A stretch of DNA of 64,000 bases from Bemisia tabaci (GCF_918797505.1 NC_092801.1:10602001-10666000), one strand, 5' to 3'. Shown: positions 23,401 through 33,670, counted from the stretch's first letter. Made by a program: numbers and translations. Notes: a model not told the origin generated them from the sequence alone.

Positions 23401-23931
23401 GGAGGTAGGAGTGACGTCCCATGACGTTACAAAGTGGCTCATCTTTTCTGGTAAGGACGTTAAAATTTTAGACATAAGGAGCTGGTCGCTTACAGTATTA
23501 TCGATGGCCTTCAATTGACAGTAGATGTTTTGAATTTTGCTTATGTGTTGTGTCATAGAGACACCTCTTTCGTATGTTGTGCTAAAAAGTTCCCTCATCA
23601 GCTCAGTTTTTTGTTCCTGCTGGTTTCTCCCATACAGGGTCTTTAGCGTGGTGAACATTTGATTGGCAGTTTGACATGACATTATATTACACATTAAGTT
23701 TTTATCTAGAGTTGTAAAAATGATTCGTTTACCGAGAGCGTCCTTTTTTACCCACAGTTTAATTTGGCTGTCGTCAGTTGTCGGCTTGGCTGTTGTTCCA
23801 TTCACTACATTGGTTACCCCTTTTTCATCCATCAGAATTGTCACTTGAAATTTCCAGACTTCAAAATTGGCTTTGCCCTTTAGTTTTTCCACTTCTTTCG
23901 TGGCCACAGTATCCTGAGTAGAGTCCGACAT
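23398..23931 (-). pseudogene. Copia Gag, C-terminally truncated
   Basis: 177 codons from ATG at 23931. It shows the Copia Gag pattern: LKGKANFEVWKFQVTILM, then LGKRIIFTTLDKN, TLKTLYG and KILTSLPEKMSHFVTSW. The usual continuation and the CCHC zinc knuckle are absent. The frame ends at TAA 23400-23398, exactly where the integrase frame opens, which marks the deletion junction. Confidence 0.88.
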
Positions 23932-23943
23932 GATGATCTGGTT

Positions 23944-24311
23944 GGCACTGAGGTTGCCCGAAGTTTAAAGTTCAAGTTGGCACCGAGGTTGCCCGAAGTT
24001 TAAAGTTGAAATTGGCACTGAGGTTGCCCGAAATTAAAGTTGAAGTTGGCACTGAGGTTGCCCGAAATTAAAGTTGAAGTTGGCACTGAGGTTGCCCGAA
24101 ATTAAAGTTGAAGTTGGCACTGAGGTTGCCCGAAATTAAAGTTCAAGTTGGCACTGAGGTTGCCCGAAATTAAAGTTGAAGTTGGCACTGAGGTTGCCCG
24201 AAATTAAAGTTCAAGTTGGCACTGAGGTTGCCCGAAATTAAAGTTGAAGTTGGCACTGAGGTTGCCCGAAATTAAAGTTGAAGTTGGCACTGAGGTTGCC
24301 CGAAATTAAAG
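23944..24311 (-). repeat. 34-bp tandem repeat array in the Copia leader (main block)
   Basis: About eleven copies of a 34-bp unit containing GGCACTGAGGTTGCCCGAAA followed by TTAAAGTTGAAGTT; the first units are 35 bp. Two more units lie across the Gypsy insertion at 33342-33412. The array sits between the small membrane ORF and gag on the minus strand. Confidence 0.92.
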
Positions 24312-24677
24312 TGAAGCCGGGGCCCGCAAGCCTCAAACGAGATAGAGAATAATGAAATCAGGTGGATAAAATGAACACGAGTTGGTTTTTTAGAGTTCCA
24401 AGAGCGGAAGGAGCCTGAAGCACACGATAGAGGGTTAAAACACTAGATGGGGCCGAAGCCCCATCCTTTCAAAAGGATGATGAAGAAACTTACGTGGAGT
24501 CTCCTAAGGAGATGGTAAAACGACTAATGGCGGCCGGGCCCCCCACTCCCCAGGCAATGCCAATTGCCCTCTCCCCACTGGCCGACAGCCAGTAGAGAGA
24601 GACCAATCAACGTGCCCTGGGACTGGAGGGACCAAACCGCGCATATTTAAATTTTAATGTCCGGAGACCGGGTTACA
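24312..24677 (-). repeat. Gypsy 3' LTR
   Basis: 366 bp, apparently identical to 32976-33341. Upstream on the minus strand, GAGAGCTGGGGGGTATC is a candidate polypurine tract. Confidence 0.93.
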
Positions 24678-26148
24678 GATACCCCCCAGCTCTCAAGGGT
24701 ATCTACAGACACTTAGATAGACTGGAGGGCTGGTTCCCCCAGGAGGAAATATACTAATTAAGGCGAAAAAGGTTAATTTACGTTAATTTAAATCGTGCTT
24801 CAAATTCCTTACCATTTATTTTTAAAATATTAGATACAAGAAAAATTAATATCAAAAAAATATTTGGAGCCGAGAAACAGGATAACATCAGTTATAAAAT
24901 ATAAGTACAAAATACAAAAATTGGTAGGCACTTTTAAGTCACAAAATACAAGAAAGTGGTAAGCATATTAAGTTACAAAATACAAACAACTGGTAAACAC
25001 TATCATGTGTGTAGCAAGCCGCTTTTAAGTACTACGTAGCAATTATTCACTAGCTGAATTACAAACAAGATTTTCTAAGGGCTGAGAATCCAGGGGAACA
25101 GGGAACCTATACTGTGAACAGCCCTCAATGTTCGCAGGTGCAGAGACCAACTTCACTTTGGCTCGCGAAACCCAAATGAAAGTTTTACAATTTAATCAAG
25201 TTGCCACTAAAATTGTAGCCAACCCATATTGTATACAACTTGGACACAACTGGACTGAATCATACAGTATTACTACCGGACTTGCAAGGTTGTATTTAAA
25301 AAAAAATTTGGACAGACAAAAATATTTTAGCCATAGGTTTGGCACCATGATCAGCCTTTCGGAGCCATAACCAAGGGAGGGACGTCTTCAAGAATAAAAA
25401 TTACAAAAATAAAGCTCGACAATAAAGGGAGGGATTTGTTAAACAAAGGATAAATAAAGCTACGAGTGACCCAGTCTGCTCGCATCTCGTAGGGTCTTCC
25501 TGCAGCTGGCTATTACTGAAGGAATACTCTGACAGTTTCCGGTCCTCCCATCAGTCCTGCACAGAGTTGGGGGGGGGGGGGGGGAAAGCATTTTCAAGGG
25601 GCGCCAGGGTAACTTCATCGGCCCTGGAACGCCGGGATTAAAAAAAAGTAAACAAAAAGGGATACCTCTAGTGCCGTAATACCATCCAGTATACTGCACA
25701 CTAGGGTGTTCAACAAAATTTGGTTGCCTCTTACCAACCAGCAGTTAATGTTTGGATTCAGGTGAGAGTTGAACAAAATACGGAAATTCTAGTTAGTTAA
25801 TTCAGTAGTGCCCAAAAGGTGAATCTACCTAGACAGAATTATTATTGGAAAAATTAAATTTGGAACGGCCTTGGTGGAGGGAAGAAAGATACAAAATAAT
25901 AATGATTACATGTTTAGGGCTGCTTAGACTTGCTGGCTTGCCACATCGTGCAAAAGAAATACAATCCTTCAAAAAGAAATACACATATGAAGAAAATGTT
26001 TTAAACAAAAAAAAATTTAAAATACTAATAAGACAGCAGAAAAATACATAAGTTCTGACGGGAAAGAAGGGGTTGACCCCCGATTCCCCGGAGGAAAGCC
26101 GGGTGCATTATCAACATGGAAATCCAAGAAACGAAGGTATGACATTTT
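24678..26148 (-). other. Gypsy 3' non-coding region (about 1.47 kb), no env
   Basis: Between the pol stop and the 3' LTR. The longest frames (79-80 codons) show no membrane or envelope features. A G14 run lies at about 25569-25583. The function of this long tail is unknown. Confidence 0.6.
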
Positions 26149-29100
26149 TCATTGGAGATGTTCAATAAATGGGCGCAGATTGGCTGTGTTGTAAACACCC
26201 TTAATTTCTTTAGTTTTCGCGTCGACAACGCGGAAGGCATTTTTGCCTATTTCTTTGCTAATTTCAAACGGGCCTTCGTATAATCTGAAGAATTTGTGAA
26301 TTTGGCCTTTAAGGGCATTAGACAAATAATGGGTCTTGATTAAAACTTTGTCTCCTATCTTAAAAGCGTGTAAGCGATGACTACTGTCATGTTTTCGTTT
26401 CCTTTGTTCTGCTTTTCTGGCTAAGGTTTTATCACAAATTGCCAGTTTAAGTGATTTATTGAAAGACGAGTCAGAGGTTGGGAAAGAGATAAGATTAGCA
26501 AGGAAGTTGAACGGAATTTCACCCTTCATTACTTCGATGGGCGTCACCCCTGTGGATTCATTAACTGTATGATTGATGCAATTTTCAAAAAATGGGAGGT
26601 GTTGCGCCCAGGTACGATGGTTTTCACTACAATACAGGCGGCACAAAGCACCAAGGATGCGCATATATCTCTCGGAGGGATTTGAACCAGGATGGTATAC
26701 AGAGCTGTGTGTCACTCGTATTCCTGCACGTTCTAAATTCTGATGATAATAGTTAGATGTGTAACATGGACCATGGTCACTCATGATAGTTTCTATCTGC
26801 CCTACTTCATTTACATAATTGTTCAAGATTTTTCGGGTAACCAACACTCCAGTCCCTCTCCTCAGAGGGTATAGCTTAACATACTTGGTATATATGTCTA
26901 CTAAAACAAGCACAAAAGTAAAATTTCCTTTCGACCTGGGTAGGTTTCCATAAAGATCAGTGGCTACAAGTTCAAGAGGCTTGGTTGCCATGACAGCTTT
27001 CAAAGGAGCATGACAAGTTTGGTTCGGTTTTTTACATTGTTGACAATCTACACATGATTGTATGAATTTGCGAACTTTGCGTTCTAGTTGTGGGAAGGTT
27101 ACAAAATTTTTTAAGTAATGATATGTTTTGGTGGCACCAAAATGCCCTATAGAAAAATGTGCAGCTTCTATGACTTTTGTTTCTAAAATTTTAGGGATGC
27201 AAAGTTTCCATTCTTGTTGTTTGATAAATTTGGTGAATAAATTATTATGGTGAATAAGATAAAATTCCTCTCCTTTAAACGGAAGTTTGTTTTTTACTTT
27301 GTCGTATATTCTCCCAAGTCGACTGTCGTCTTTTTGTTGTTGAGGTAATTCAGACATCATATTTTCAAAATCCTTTGGCATATAATTTTTTGAAAAATTT
27401 ACACAAATTTCCCTATCAGTTGAAGGCATTGAATACAGTTCTGGTGGATATCTAGAGAGTGTGTCTGCAGCGACATTTTCACTACCCTTTACATATTTGA
27501 TTTTGAGGTTGAATTGTTGTAAATACAGCGCCCATCGGATTAATCTTCCTGATGAAAGGATGGAAATCTTAAGAAAGGTAAGAGCTTGATGATCTGTCAA
27601 AATTGAGGTAGGGAAACCCAAAATAAATGGGGAAAATTTCTGACAACTCGCCACAATCGCAAGTAACTCGATCTCAGTCACAAAGTAATTGCGTTCGGGT
27701 GGGCGTAAAATACGGCTGTAAAAATATATAGGACGACGGTGACCGTCTGAGTCAATTTGAAAAAGCTCTCCAGCAATAGCTCCATAGCTGGCATCAGTGG
27801 AGATATAAAATTCTTCCTCATAGTTGATATATGAAAGCATTACATTTTCAATGAAATTTTCCTTAATTTTATCAAAAGCAGTTTGTTCTGTTTCTTCCCA
27901 TTTCCACACCTGGTCCTTCTTTAACAAGTGAAGTAATGGTAGAAGGAGGTGAGAATGATTTTTGTGGAATTTGGAGTAAAAGTTTACAAAGCCAATGAAA
28001 CTTTGTAGGGCTTTCTTACAATTTGGTACTGGAAATTCTCTGATACATCTAGCCTTGTTTGGATCCATGGAGATTCCTTCTTTAGATAAAATAAATCCTA
28101 CAAAATCGACAGAATCAAGGAGAAATTGGGACTTCTTAAAACTAACAGTAATATCGTTTTCAATACATTGTTGCAACACTCTTCGCATGTGTTTTAGGTG
28201 TTGTGCAAAACTTTCTGAGATTACTCGGAAATCATCCACATATTTGCTGAGAAATTCGTCAAACTCAGGTCCAAAAGTCCTATTTGTGGCCTTTAATAAA
28301 AATTGCATGCTGACACATGTACCGAAAGGCACACGTGTGAAACGGTAATTGTGGCCTTCAAAAACAAAACTAGTCATGTCTCTTGAATCAGGGTGTAGTT
28401 CTACTTGCCAGAAAGAAGAAACTAAATCTAGCGTACTTATATACATTGGTTTTGGAAATCGGAATAATAAAGAATCAACAGACTCTGGAGCTTCTGCATC
28501 AGATATGAGCTTGCTATTAAGAGCTCTGGCATCAAGACATATGCGAACACTTCCATCCTTTTTCTCTACTGGTACTATGGGATTGCTATAAGGACTGAAA
28601 CTCTCTTCAATTATGCCCATATCTAACATTCTCTGCAGTTCTTCTCTAACTTTAGCTCGTTTAGCTTCTCGAACAGGATAGGATCGATTTGTGAAAATTT
28701 CATTGTCCTTTTTTCTAAATTTAGCCATGTAACCTTTAATTTTACCAGGGACTGTAGAAAAAGCATCACGCATTTCAGCAAGCATTATGGCCATTTGCTG
28801 CTTCTCAAACTCTGAGGCACCACATGACTGAAGTTTCTCAGCAATTTGTTCATCAGTTAGCCTTTCAGTAGATGCTGAGGCTGAGTAGCACATAAAATCA
28901 TCCTTATCATAATCAAATTCGAGGCATGAATGGTTCTCTGACAGGTCTACTTCAGAGCAAAATAAACTAAAAGTACAATTGGATTTTACACTTATAGGTC
29001 CGAGACATGCTGAGACATTTTGGGCAATTATCTCACTAAGCTTATATTTTCCCGTATCGTTCAAGTGTAAACCCTGAGCGGTAAAATGTTTTCTATCAAG

Positions 29101-30868
29101 ATGATCTTTGGTGGATATCAGATTACAAGGTGTTTTCTTCAAAGATTTTGTGAAATAAAGATTAAGAGCTGGAACTAGCTCGTTCAGTTCCGGGTTATCA
29201 AATCTACGGAACAGTTCAAAAAGGAATATTTTAGACTTAATTCTTTCGAAGACAGAAAAATCAAACTCCAACTTAAGTACATTCTTTGTTTTATCTATAT
29301 TTAAATTGTTAGTGCCTGCGATTATAAATACAAAGTCAGATGGTCTAAGACCAGGAGCTATATCAGACAAGATTTTGACAACCGACTGGAATGTAGCGTC
29401 TGGTGCAAATGAAACTTTAACTTCAACTTCTGGCAGTCTCTCCGAAAGTCGTTTCTGCATGTCTCGGCCATGACTATCAGCAAATAGGTATAATATAGGT
29501 TCTTCATCCGAGGCACTTAGGGATGATACCTGTGGATGTGTCGACTTGCAGCTTAACCAAGGGACCTTCAGGCGGCCCTTGAGCAAAGATAAACATTGAT
29601 GATTGCAGTCGATGATTGCATTATAGTGGATTAGGAAATCTATTCCGATAATGAAGCTTACATTGATGTTTGGTACAATAAGCACAGCCTTAGGAAATTC
29701 TACATTCTCAAATTTTAGGACAACATAAATTTGGGAATTTACAGCTTTAGATTTGACTCCTGTGACGCCGCGTAGGAATAGACCCGTTGTTGGCAATGTG
29801 GGAAACTTACGCTTAGTGCTGTCACACACATGTTCATAATAATCCTGACTCATCAATGTGACTTCACTCCCAGAATCAACCATTGCTTCAAAGGAGTGGC
29901 CAGCTATTGTGACAGAAACAAAAGGAGATTTATGTCTTGTGTTCTCAGGTTGTGTTTCATCCTCCTCAAGGAGAAAATCATCGTCCGTGAGGTACATGGT
30001 ATTATACGGGATTTCAGGATTAAGGTTAATAGCGTTCACATGCAGATTGATATTATTTGAAATCAGGGAGTCCATACAACTGATAAGGATGGATTCAACA
30101 ATTGAAAAAGGCGACCTGGCTGTGACGAAGGCCTTCCTAATTAGAAAATTATCGTTCGTGTTAACAAAAGAGATATTTGAATTTTTCGTATTAAAGTGAT
30201 TGTGGAGTAAAGTACTTATTTCCCTGAGACAAGTATTGAAAGTATCACCTTTTTGGTAATGAAAGAAGTCACAAAACACTACCGGAATTTTCTGCGAGAT
30301 ATCTCGAATCACGTTTGATACTGCTCTAACAAGCTTCTTATCGATTTCTAGAGAATTAAAGGATACATTGAAATATTGTAGGACATCAAGACTGTGGCAT
30401 AAGATCAAGGAACTATCATAAATGGTCAGCTCAATTTTTAAGCAATATTGAAAAAGTTGAACAAAGTCAATAAGTATACATTCAAATAGGAGTTTTAATT
30501 CAATTGAGTAAGTTGGTGTTGTGATATTATGGACATCTTTTGTCATTGACTTAGGGATTATTACAAGCCAGCATTGAGTTATGTTATTTTGTGAGGTTGA
30601 CTTTATATTATTTTGTGAGGTTGACTTTATGTTATTTTGTGAGGTTGACTTTATGTTATTTTGTGAGGTTGACTTTATGTTATTTTGTGAGGTTGACGTT
30701 ATATTGACTTTAAAGAAACAATAGCTAGAAACTCCTGATAAATTGAACGGCGATAACCAGTGGTGGTTTGGCTGAGAGCTGTTGCTAAGTTGAGCTGCCG
30801 CAGATTCCACAGATCCCTGGGGTAACAGCTCTGATACATCCTCAGGTTCCGGGCAGCTCAAGTCTAGT
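26149..30868 (-). CDS. Gypsy Pol polyprotein: protease, SGNH-like domain, RT, RNase H, integrase
   Basis: About 1570 residues, entered from Gag by a -1 shift at UUUAAAC (30873-30867); the frame begins LDLSCPEPED without its own ATG. Numbering from the TTG at 30861: five copies of STSQNNIK (55-94); retropepsin-type protease with catalytic VDSGSEV (328-334) and IIGIDFL; an SGNH/GDSL-like segment (about 455-615) with FADSHGRD (Ser 463), IIAGTNN (513-519) and GLHLNDTGK (597-605); RT with TLDLVSSFWQ (Asp 812) and YVDD (874-877); RNase H STDASYGAIAGE (Asp 1023), TDHQAL and DTLSR; integrase zinc finger H1235, H1240, C1270, C1273; catalytic D1302, D1362, E1397; and a YEGPFEI C-terminal fold. The SGNH insertion is unusual for Gypsy Pol. 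Its block I Ser, GTNN and final His are present, but the Asp of DxxH is Gln. The stop is TGA at 26151-26149. Confidence 0.94.
30581..30706 (-). repeat. 24-bp in-frame tandem repeat in Gypsy pol
   Basis: Five units with the plus-strand word TTATTTTGTGAGGTTGACTT encode STSQNNIK each. The number of units is likely to vary between copies. Confidence 0.9.
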
Positions 30869-30873
30869 TTAAA
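30775..30873 (-). promoter_or_regulatory. -1 ribosomal frameshift signal: slippery UUUAAAC with possible pseudoknot
   Basis: On the minus strand the Gag frame ends TCT TTA AAC TAG, so the heptamer U UUA AAC (30873-30867) is in the correct phase for -1 slippage into Pol. After a 5-nt spacer, TTGAGCTGCC (30861-30852) pairs perfectly with GGCAGCTCAA (30799-30790). The loop word AGAGCTGTT (30832-30824) pairs with AACAGCTCT (30783-30775) beyond stem 1, giving an H-type pseudoknot topology. Loop lengths are 19, 24 and 6 nt. The 6-nt loop across a 10-bp stem is tight, so a simple hairpin is an alternative. The heptamer and frames are seen directly; folding is inferred. Confidence 0.85.
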
Positions 30874-31523
30874 GACTCGGTTTCTAATTGAGCCTCAGCC
30901 TCAGGCATAAAGTTAGAATCAGATGTACCACTGGTATCAGTTTGGATAACACTGACCCTTTGCTGATTCAGTGGCCTGGGACCGAACTTGTTCTTGAAAG
31001 TACTACTGTTGCTGGTAGCACTGTCGGCTGGAGATAACGCTTTAGTAATTCCCTGTTTGCGGATTTGATCAATGCGTTGCAGCTTCCGCTGAACGTGCTC
31101 AATTGTCAACTCATGATCATCGATAAATTGTTCTTGTACATCACGAGGAAAATGTGCCAATACCGCGGAAATCAAAGCAGGAATGGGAATTGGTTCATCA
31201 AGGTGTTTCGTATCTCTGACGTATTTCAGAAAATAAGTGGCATACTTGTCTACAGCAGGATTAAATTTGTTAGCGTACAAGGATCCAGAAATATTACTCT
31301 GGTCACCGCGGCCCCAGTAGTACTTCAAGAACCCGTCAACAAAATCCTCAAAGAGATGAAAATCAGTAGATTGAAACCAAATTTTTGCTTCACCTTCTAA
31401 CAGCATGCCAACCTCCATAACTTTGGTAGCGTCATCAGCATTTTTAGCGTTAAAATACACTGTTACTATATGGACAAAATCTTTAGGATGACATTTATCC
31501 AAGTTCCCATTAAAGCGTGGCAA
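30864..31523 (-). CDS. Gypsy Gag (capsid-type domain)
   Basis: The frame starts without ATG (TTG at 31523) and is open upstream to the shift point with the N-terminal ORF. Residues PKDFVHIVTVYFNAK, MLLEGEAKIWFQS and KYYWGRGDQSNISG match the retrotransposon Gag fold. Later residues (RKLQRIDQIRKQG) are basic and helical. No CCHC zinc knuckle is present. It ends with SLN and TAG at 30866-30864, overlapping the slippery site used to reach Pol. It builds the particle that packages element RNA. Confidence 0.85.
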   Translation of the reverse strand: MPRFNGNLDKCHPKDFVHIVTVYFNAKNADDATKVMEVGMLLEGEAKIWFQSTDFHLFEDFVDGFLKYYWGRGDQSNISGSLYANKFNPAVDKYATYFLKYVRDTKHLDEPIPIPALISAVLAHFPRDVQEQFIDDHELTIEHVQRKLQRIDQIRKQGITKALSPADSATSNSSTFKNKFGPRPLNQQRVSVIQTDTSGTSDSNFMPEAEAQLETESLN

Positions 31524-31552
31524 ATCGTTAAATCTAATTGAATTGACATGTT

Positions 31553-32206
31553 TTACAATCTTAATCGAAGAACCATTTTGGCTTGAATCACTGTTAGACC
31601 CCCCGTTTGTTGGCTGCTTGAGCGCTTTACTTTGTTCAAAAAAGGTTTCACAGGTTTGTGAGATGTTTTCCCGGCCTGTTTTTCTAAAGAATCTAATCTT
31701 CTGCTTACATCAACCTGCAAATTATCTAACTTATCTAGAATATGGTGAAGAGTCTGGCTTGTAGCGCTAGATGCGACACTTGAACGCCTAGATCCAGAAC
31801 GGTCACTCCTTGACGAACACCTTGAGGGAGTCGGTGAGACGCACCGCTGGTTGAGGTCATGCCTGGATACCGAATCAATACCCATATCAACATGATGCCA
31901 CAAATCTCTCCTCTCATTTCTGGGTTGTCTCCACTCATTTCTTGGCTCTCTCCAATTGTCATGGTTCATTAACACAAAGTTAGGTATAGGCACTTGGCCA
32001 GGGTGAGGTGGTGTAGGCATATCACGCCCTTGCTGAATATGCACTACTGGCTCTAGAGGGTGTTGAACAACATTTCCCATGTCATGGCCTCCAACAGCTG
32101 CGACATCCAACGACTGATCCCTATGGCGTCTACGACCCCTCCACTGGGGGTTGACATTTCGTCTTTCCGCCCTGTTTCTAGTTTGATACCCTTCTGGTCC
32201 ACTCAT
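31553..32206 (-). CDS. Gypsy N-terminal ORF (probable N-terminal part of Gag)
   Basis: 217 codons from a real ATG (32206). It is rich in Arg, Ser and Pro (for example NPQWRGRRRHRD and CSSRSDRSGSRRSS), with a helical stretch LHHILDKLDNLQVDVSRRLD. The frame passes a G6 run at about 31599-31604 and ends shortly after. The Gag frame is continuous with it after a -1 shift at that run (ACG GGG GGT). Either a second programmed shift (G GGG GGT) or a one-base run-length change separates the two parts. Confidence 0.75.
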   Translation of the reverse strand: MSGPEGYQTRNRAERRNVNPQWRGRRRHRDQSLDVAAVGGHDMGNVVQHPLEPVVHIQQGRDMPTPPHPGQVPIPNFVLMNHDNWREPRNEWRQPRNERRDLWHHVDMGIDSVSRHDLNQRCVSPTPSRCSSRSDRSGSRRSSVASSATSQTLHHILDKLDNLQVDVSRRLDSLEKQAGKTSHKPVKPFLNKVKRSSSQQTGGLTVIQAKMVLRLRL

Positions 32207-32953
32207 TGTAAAATTTAACAGGGTGGACTAAGTAACACACAGAGGAAAACCTAAAAGATAATATTAAAAATACAGCAACAATGGTGCAATACTAACACAG
32301 CCACCGACAGATGATCCCGGAACGAAGCTTAAGCGCAGGAGATGTCACAAACTCGAACACGCTGGAATGAAGAAGATCAAAGACGATTAGATGTAGAAGG
32401 CTATGAGGTGTATTGCATCAGTTGTCCAACACCAGCACGAACATCACTTGTCCGCTCCCACAGACAATGCAGCTTGGCAAAACTCCAACGTCCAAACGGT
32501 GACTCCTCCAGACTGGGCGGTCGTGAATACGACTAGGGCGCTCCAGCCAAGCAGGACGGTCGTGAATACGACTAGGGCGTCCGCTTACCCCTCAAAGATG
32601 GAATAACCAGGACATCAGACAGGAATTAACTTCATTTGAGTGTTGTTGGTGATAACAGCTCAAAACCTCAACATAACCTCGTCGGTTTGTGAGTTGACTG
32701 ATGCATAGCATCGGCATCGATGGCATCGGCCGAAAATTAAAATGGCTGACGAAGACAAGTCTGCAAAAGCGAACATTGAACAATGCACTATGAAGCACGC
32801 GTCAAGGTCGGAAAGTTCAGCGAAGCACTGATGAATTGATGATAGTGCTGGTATCAGGTTGTGATACACAAATAAATAAAACACATAAGGATTGCATCCT
32901 TTCGCACGATCAGGGTGTTCCGCGAAAAAGGCCAGTAAAACACTACAACTCGT
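32207..32953 (-). other. Gypsy leader (5' untranslated)
   Basis: Non-coding region between primer site and first ATG. It contains a direct repeat GGTCGTGAATACGACTAGGG (32519 and 32561). Short minus-strand frames here have no family resemblance. Confidence 0.6.
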
Positions 32954-32971
32954 GCCCCGCGTTGGGCGCCA
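32954..32971 (-). promoter_or_regulatory. Gypsy primer-binding site (tRNA-Lys type)
   Basis: TGGCGCCCAACGCGGGGC on the minus strand, 4 nt after the 5' LTR. It differs by one base from the classic tRNA-Lys(1,2) primer complement TGGCGCCCAACGTGGGGC. Confidence 0.85.
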
Positions 32972-32975
32972 TATC

Positions 32976-33341
32976 TGAAGCCGGGGCCCGCAAGCCTCAA
33001 ACGAGATAGAGAATAATGAAATCAGGTGGATAAAATGAACACGAGTTGGTTTTTTAGAGTTCCAAGAGCGGAAGGAGCCTGAAGCACACGATAGAGGGTT
33101 AAAACACTAGATGGGGCCGAAGCCCCATCCTTTCAAAAGGATGATGAAGAAACTTACGTGGAGTCTCCTAAGGAGATGGTAAAACGACTAATGGCGGCCG
33201 GGCCCCCCACTCCCCAGGCAATGCCAATTGCCCTCTCCCCACTGGCCGACAGCCAGTAGAGAGAGACCAATCAACGTGCCCTGGGACTGGAGGGACCAAA
33301 CCGCGCATATTTAAATTTTAATGTCCGGAGACCGGGTTACA
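32976..33341 (-). repeat. Gypsy 5' LTR
   Basis: 366 bp, begins TGTAACCCGGTCTCCGGACA on the minus strand and ends GGGCCCCGGCTTCA. It should hold the promoter. No difference from the other LTR was seen. Confidence 0.93.
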
Positions 33342-33412
33342 AAAGTTGAAGTTGGCACTGAGGTTGCCCGAAATTAAAGTTCAAGTTGGCACTGAGGTTG
33401 CCCGAAATTTAA
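33342..33412 (-). repeat. 34-bp tandem repeats of the Copia leader, remainder
   Basis: Two units of the same array as 23944-24311, separated from it by the Gypsy element. The AAAG at 33342-33345 is the second copy of the Gypsy target duplication. Confidence 0.88.
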
Positions 33413-33413
33413 G

Positions 33414-33584
33414 TTAGACACTCCTTGCACTTTCAATTCTGCGTTCGAGCCGTTTACATTTTCGAATGCCGTAAGACATGATGAGAAAGAACACGAGCAC
33501 TAGAAACAGCACGTATAGGATGGCGTCGTTGGCATCGAAGTCGTTCGTTATTTCGATCACAGAATCGCTGCTAAACCAGCTCAT
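33414..33584 (-). CDS. Small single-span membrane protein ORF in the Copia leader
   Basis: 56 residues from ATG 33584 to TAA 33416-33414. It has an acidic N-terminus (MSWFSSDSVIEITNDFDAND), one strongly hydrophobic segment (AILYVLFLVLVFFLIM, about 21-36) and a basic tail (RKCKRLERRIESAR). The ATG context AAAGGAAAAATGA is acceptable, and it is the first ATG after the primer site. The layout is that of a type I/III single-pass membrane peptide. I know of no such product in standard Copia elements. It could be a captured or chance ORF, but its composition is unlike random frames nearby. Confidence 0.5.
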   Translation of the reverse strand: MSWFSSDSVIEITNDFDANDAILYVLFLVLVFFLIMSYGIRKCKRLERRIESARSV

Positions 33585-33670
33585 TTTTCCTTTGGCGAGA
33601 AAAAAACGGTCGTGATATGAACACACAGCTAGAGAGCACAGTACGCGCACGGCCGCGATGGTTGATTGGA

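Larger units (their letters stand above)
24312..33341 (-). mobile_element. Gypsy (Ty3-type) LTR retrotransposon, apparently intact, 9030 bp
   Basis: The two 366-bp LTRs (24312-24677 and 32976-33341) look identical and read TGTAAC...GGCTTCA on the minus strand. A 4-bp AAAG duplication flanks the element, and the target is the 34-bp repeat array of the Copia leader. It has a tRNA-Lys-type primer site, N-terminal ORF, Gag, a -1 frameshift signal and a long Pol with all catalytic motifs. There is no env. Unequal positions of Gag and Pol frames point to translational frameshifting. Intact frames and identical LTRs indicate a young copy. Confidence 0.95.

Noticed and set aside
23944..24311. Regular 34-bp repeats considered as a CRISPR array
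   Set aside because: Units are contiguous with no unique spacers, and the context is a eukaryotic retrotransposon leader.
24678..26148. Possible env gene of the Gypsy element
   Set aside because: No frame over 80 codons and no signal peptide or fusion-protein features.
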